Part shown: positions 59,391 through 64,000 of the stretch, one piece after another
Layout: each line of letters opens with the position of its first letter
How positions within the stretch are numbered: the first letter of the stretch is position 1
Origin: Paralichthys olivaceus
Taxonomy: Eukaryota > Chordata > Actinopteri > Pleuronectiformes > Paralichthyidae
Reading direction: 5' to 3'
DNA length: 64,000 nt
Assembly: GCF_024713975.1 (NCBI RefSeq)
Contig: NC_091103.1
Coordinates: forward strand, 4,096,001 to 4,160,000
Notes under the pieces: model-generated
What the model was told of the DNA's origin: nothing
Database searches by the model: none
What the model saw: only the letters and a program-made list of their open reading frames with translations
Made by a program: the position numbers and the translations under genes

Positions 59391-59400
<10 letters not shown>
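59242..59400 (+). repeat. Local duplication, copy 2
   Basis: 'gagagggattcatttctaca', 'ggttcttaggttcttctaca', 'caggtcagataagatcaggt', 'aataagtgtcgcg', then a GT run. Lies 1.4 kb from copy 1 with scattered substitutions. Confidence 0.9.

Positions 59401-59424
<24 letters not shown>
59383..59424. repeat. (GT)n microsatellite
   Basis: About 20 GT units with one CT interruption, expanded from the TG-rich tail shared by both copies of the local duplication. Confidence 0.95.
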
Positions 59425-59428
<4 letters not shown>

Positions 59429-59557
59429 ATGCCAGGCTCCGTCTCTGCATGGTTGTGGCTTGTGTGTACATGCCAGGCCTCACAGGACAAACACGCTCCA
59501 ACCTGCAGGGCAAACAAATCTACTCTGGGGGCTGTGTCTTCACTTTCCTCTTTCAAC

Positions 59558-59585
59558 CTCTCTCTCTCTCTCTCTCTCTCTCTCT
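59558..59585. repeat. (CT)n microsatellite
   Basis: About 14 CT units. Confidence 0.95.
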
Positions 59586-60431
59586 AATGCATACACAGTA
59601 GCCTTAGCGCTCATGTGCAGGTTATGTAAGTCAAGCCGTACCGTGGGATGACAGTGCTCGCTGGCCCTCCACCTTTGCAGAGGATCCAGACTCGGGCTCA
59701 GCCGTCCTGACAGAGACACTCAGAGGAGAGAAAGTGCTTACACAGCTGCTGCTGTTAAATAAGCTGTCAAACAGAGCGAAGACAAAAGAAAATCCAGCAG
59801 CTAGTGTTCGTACTCACTTGTGACGCTCTGAGAGGCCAAGCTTGCAAGTTCATAAGTTCATGGCATAATGAGATAGTGAAATTAATAGTTAACGAAAGGA
59901 AAATCACGACAGCTGAAAGAAGAATGAAACAAACCCGGAAAGTCCCCTGCGGCAATTTACTATGTTAATATTTATCTCACAAACAATAACATGACTTATG
60001 CACAGAGAGATATTAAAATCACTCTTCTTTGATTGAAGGTCCTTTCATGAGCAGTGTTTGTTCTATGTGTGGCACAACAAGGAGCAGCACATACTGATGG
60101 AAACTGGAAGAAAATTAAAAATCAAAGAGAGATTATAGTTCAGGGGCGGTGTGTAGTTCACCTGGTGGAGCTGCCGCCCCATACCGAGGCTTCAGATTGG
60201 ATGCATTACAACAGCTCGGCCATTTTTCTTCCTTTACAGACTTGTATTGTTAAGCTTTCCCTCCATTACAACATTACCTTTGTGAGTGAAGTCATAGAAA
60301 TTGGTGGTGTTGCATCGGGCTGGGTTATTTTGAGCTTTGTTTATAATATTCTCACTCCTTCGTGTTTGAAAATGGGTTGGACACAATATTGAATCCCATA
60401 CATGTCTATCAATACTACAAATTACTATCTG

Positions 60432-60545
60432 AAGGTTCAGTGTGTAGGATTTAGTGACATCTAGTAGTGAAATTGCATATTGCAACCATCTGAAACCCAA
60501 CTTGCCTCACCCTCCCAATCCGAGCGTGTAGGAGAATCTTTGGTA
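60432..60545 (+). mobile_element. GGTTCAGTGTGTA MITE, left part
   Basis: Begins 'aaggttcagtgtgtaggatt', 'agtgacatctagtagtgaaa', the same end as the element at 39882. A more decayed left end ('aaggtacagtgtgtagaatt') follows at about 61053-61120. Confidence 0.75.
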
Positions 60546-63159
60546 AGATTCAGACAAAGCCTTCTCTAGAGCCAGTGTTTTGGTTTGTCTTTTCTGGGCT
60601 TCTAGAAACTGGTGCTGCGTCATGACTTACAGGATGCAGGCTCCTGGTGTAGATACCCTCTGCTCTGAGCTGTGATGGAATGCAGCCAAGCACATTTACT
60701 CCAGTGCAGTTATTAGGTATTTCACATTTAAATGATTTATTTTGGCATTTGTATTTGATAGTGCAGTGAGAGAGAGTAAAGGAAGAAAACACAATAACTG
60801 AGCAACCTATGGATTATTTCTATTTTTATTCCACTTCAACTTCAAACTTCATTTGACAGGGAACTGTTCTGTCTGTTATGTTTTATCATAAGTTTAACAA
60901 CCTAACAAAACTTAAATTTCAGCACCATGACCAGTTGCAGTGTTTAAGTGCCACTTACACATTCACTGGTAATAAAACACGTTATGTTATATAATGTTTA
61001 CAGCAGTGAACTCACAGGAGCCATTTTCTTCATTCATTTTAAACGTTTACTTTAAGGTACAGTGTGTAGAATTGGATCTTTAATTGACATATTGTAACAT
61101 TTAGTGACATTAGTCATGGAACTTCCCTATTTGGTTTCCAAGGAAGGGTATGGGAGACTGTGCCAGGTGTTTTCACAATTTATCGTCGTTAAAGATCAGC
61201 TTCCCACAGAACTGTCCAGGCCACATTACCACACGCATGTACAGGGCAGGCGGACAGGTTCCTCACATGCTGCACGGACTTGTCCCACTGTTCTATTATT
61301 ACAGAGGAACACCGAACAAGGGCGAAGACAGATTTTTATGAAACTTCAGCACTCTGTGGTATAACCAGCAGATGAGTCACAGGCCAGGTTAGGTCAGGAG
61401 GCAGCGAGAAGCTTTGAAGTTAAAAAGAATGACTAATAAATCCGAAATATATACAGTTATGAAAATAAGTTCCTTTGCAAGAGTGACTCATATTTTAGTA
61501 GTGGGTGGTTTGTCATTCATATTTTGGGTGTAACAGAGGGTTAGGAATGTACTGGACTCACATTGAGTTGACTGATCCAAAAAACTTCCAGAAGGTTCTA
61601 CCTACACATGCTTTGAACTTTAAATGTCCTTGTATGTGGGAATCATGTTATGAGTTATTTATTCATTGAGAACATCGAAGAGGTTTAAGTTAACTACGAG
61701 GAAGCAGCGCTGTGTTGGCTTGTCTTCAACAACAGATCAGAAAGGTGTGTTACAACCACCCGTGACTCAAAAACGTTGCCCTGGGCAGCAGTGAAAGTAT
61801 TCAACAGCTACTCAAAAACCCATTAAATGAACGCTACCTGCACCTCTAAACAAGTGAGGACTTGTAAAGTTACTGAGAAAGTAAACCATGACTTAACACT
61901 CTACACACACGCTGTACAACCTGTTTCATATTCTATCAAGGCATTGTGGCGCACACAATGTGTCGTTTACCCACTGAGCTGCATTGAATTGTCTATTATC
62001 AGTCAGAACTTGTGTTTCATTGTGCGTATGTGTGTTTAGAGGCAAACCCACTACTCAAACTGTTGCTACACCAGTTGAAAGACTATCGACAACGGCCTCG
62101 ACAAGTGAAACCTCACACAGGTCAAGCAGATGGGTTAAGAATAAAGATTAAAGAAAAGTATCAACATCATTTCCATGAGTTGCCCAAACAATACAGGAGC
62201 AGATTTTTTTAAATGCATATACACTACTGCCCTCTGGTGGTAAAGTCTCATTACTACAACTTAAGCAAACAACCACCTTGTAGGAAGATTCAGAAACACT
62301 CGATGGCGCCAGAGAGCTTGACAAAAACTGTTCACCGCTGCCCTCAGACCACCACACCTCACTTAACGTGCAGCTTGATGAGAAGATGATGCAAGAGAGG
62401 CTGTAGGTTTGGTTGTAGCAGCCAGTGGAGACGTGGTTTCACGGTCATGATCAGCCAAACACTTACTCACACACTGCATTGAGATGATTCTAATGAAAAG
62501 TCAGGGATGGATTAGAAGCCAAAAATAAAAAAAGCCAGACTTCATCACTGGGCGCTGAGAAGTCTCTGTTTTGCTGTTCAGCTCCTTTGGATCGGGTTAT
62601 ATCATATTTTTCATGGGGACATGCAGAAGGGCAGAAGGGCACAGGTAGAGCTGCCTTTAGGCAACACACGGTAAGCCCTATAATTACAGTACATCTCGAA
62701 CCCGGGGGGAAGTCTACTGAGCTCTACGTGAAGATTAAAATGAAAAGAAGGTAGAAGGGTGAAGATAACAGGCTTACAGCACAGCACATACATGAAATGA
62801 CTCTTTGACAAAGGAGGTATTGTATGTGAAAGGCAGAAAAAAAGGATGCTTTTGAAAAGAAATAAAACACTGGTCCGATGAGGGTATTTCATCATCCAAA
62901 AGCATGAATACTAAAATCAGATATCATATATATTACAAGCAGAGGAGCTTCGAGGTCTGACTATCTACCATTCAGAGCTTTGGACCAGCAGAGGAACCTG
63001 ACAGACTGAGGTTCGAGGCGTGATATGAGCACACTGAGGCCGTTGTAAAAGCAGGCACTTGTTTCTCCCAAAGTTAGAATACGATCAAATAATTTGGCAT
63101 CAGGACGAGCAGCTTCCTCACATCATCTTTTATCATCGTTTAAATATATGAGGTACACG

Positions 63160-63275
63160 GATAGTTTCAAGTTTCATTTGTCATATGCCAGTTAACACAG
63201 GGTCAACGCCACAGTGAGAGGTGTTGGACAAGAAGAAACCAGTCAGCTCAGCAGTGCAATAGTTAAATTAATATA
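63160..63275 (+). repeat. Dispersed fish repeat ('tttcaagtttcatttgtcat')
   Basis: 'gtttcaagtttcatttgtca', 'tatgccagttaacacagggt', 'gtgagaggtgttggacaag' is a familiar fish interspersed repeat. Named from memory only. Confidence 0.5.
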
Positions 63276-64000
63276 AACGCGAGTTAGAGAGAGCTTACTG
63301 ATTTGGTGTCTGTATTGAACTGGTTGTGACACTTACACTGGAATCTGCTGTGATTGGTCTTTTCTGTTTTCATTTCATTACTTTTCCTGTTTGTATGTAT
63401 ATAATACACAATGTCAATCACAGTGTATATTCAGGTAACTATTGTATGTGTAACATCCAGTTTTTAAACACTTATAGTGGCGACTGAGTTCAGTTCATGG
63501 AATTTTGAAGCACGTAGTCACTGGAATGTGATGCACACACATTAGTCAATATAAAGAAAACAAATCTCAAATTAGTTCCACTTATCATAACATCATTGCA
63601 TCTATTGGTATCACTGGTATTATCTTTATTACCTTCATGGATTCACTGTGTACATTGCTCCTGAAGGGTTTTAATTGCAGTTTACTTGCAATGAAAAACT
63701 CCACTGTACCTACCGATTCCTCAATTATGTTTTGTGTCTGTTTGTTATTTTATTTGTTAGCAGGATTATGAGTACTGATTATAAGTGCTGAACTGATTTA
63801 TTATTTATGAACCGATTGGTGGTGGGATGGAGCATGAGAGAGAAGTGAAAAAGGACACATTACATTTAAATCTATTTCTATTCTTCTAACCCCTTTCATC
63901 AACATTGTGAGATTTCTATGTATTTGACAATTGTGTCAGGAAATCTGTGATGGATGTAAAATAAAATCAGACATATTTGTGGTGACATCTTTGAGTTTGT

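Larger units (their letters stand above)
53694..64000. other. Intergenic region upstream of pou2af1
   Basis: Repeat-rich sequence with the local duplication, SINE-like and MITE copies and microsatellites listed separately, and one octamer at 56030-56037. I looked for exons of btg4, layna and a miR-34b/c hairpin, the neighbours beyond POU2AF1 in human, and did not find them. Confidence 0.6.

Noticed and set aside
53245-64000. btg4, layna or miR-34b/c expected next to POU2AF1 by human synteny
   Set aside because: No exon of these genes was found in the frames read and no miR-34 seed-plus-hairpin was found. The 'ggcagtg' strings present do not extend to the mature sequence.

Overview
The window looks like nuclear DNA of a ray-finned fish, probably a percomorph. 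Coding sequence is split into small exons with GT/AG introns, base composition is AT-rich, and there are many dinucleotide microsatellites and several dispersed repeats of types common in teleosts. No prokaryotic-style operon, CRISPR array, rRNA or tRNA gene was seen.

Layout. (1) 1 to about 9,390 is a satellite array of about 15.5 units of 609 bp. Each unit is built from three diverged monomers and carries blocks of the telomere hexamer TTAGGG. The array continues beyond the left edge and ends against a short hAT-like MITE (9,397-9,663). (2) 9.7-12.7 kb is repeat-bearing intergenic DNA with one unexplained exon-like reading frame on the minus strand. (3) 12.7-22.4 kb holds pou2af2 (OCA-T1, C11orf53 in human) on the plus strand, five coding exons, 295 aa. 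(4) 25.3-29.7 kb holds pou2af3 (OCA-T2, COLCA2 in human) on the plus strand, five coding exons, 295 aa. (5) 29.7-41.8 kb is intergenic with L2-type LINE debris, a fold-back MITE and simple repeats. (6) 41.8-53.3 kb holds pou2af1 (OCA-B/BOB.1/OBF-1) on the minus strand, five coding exons, 293 aa, with a possible unrelated exon inside intron 2. (7) 53.3-64 kb is intergenic with repeats and one local duplication.

The three genes are the whole vertebrate family of OCT coactivators in one cluster. Each encodes a short OCA peptide near the N terminus (core YQGVRV..) that in characterised members clamps the POU domain of POU2F proteins on the octamer site, followed by a low-complexity, tyrosine- and serine-rich activation region. 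All three share one plan: a 7-16 nt first coding exon ending in phase 1, then intron phases 0, 1 and 0. This points to ancient tandem duplication. Order and orientation (af2 plus, af3 plus, af1 minus) agree with my recollection of the human 11q23 locus. Two perfect octamer sites in opposite orientation lie about 0.3 kb upstream of the pou2af2 start codon, so the coactivator may be controlled by the factor it assists.

Exon boundaries were set by eye from splice consensus, reading frame, phase agreement between paralogues and remembered features of the mammalian proteins. No alignment or transcript data were available.
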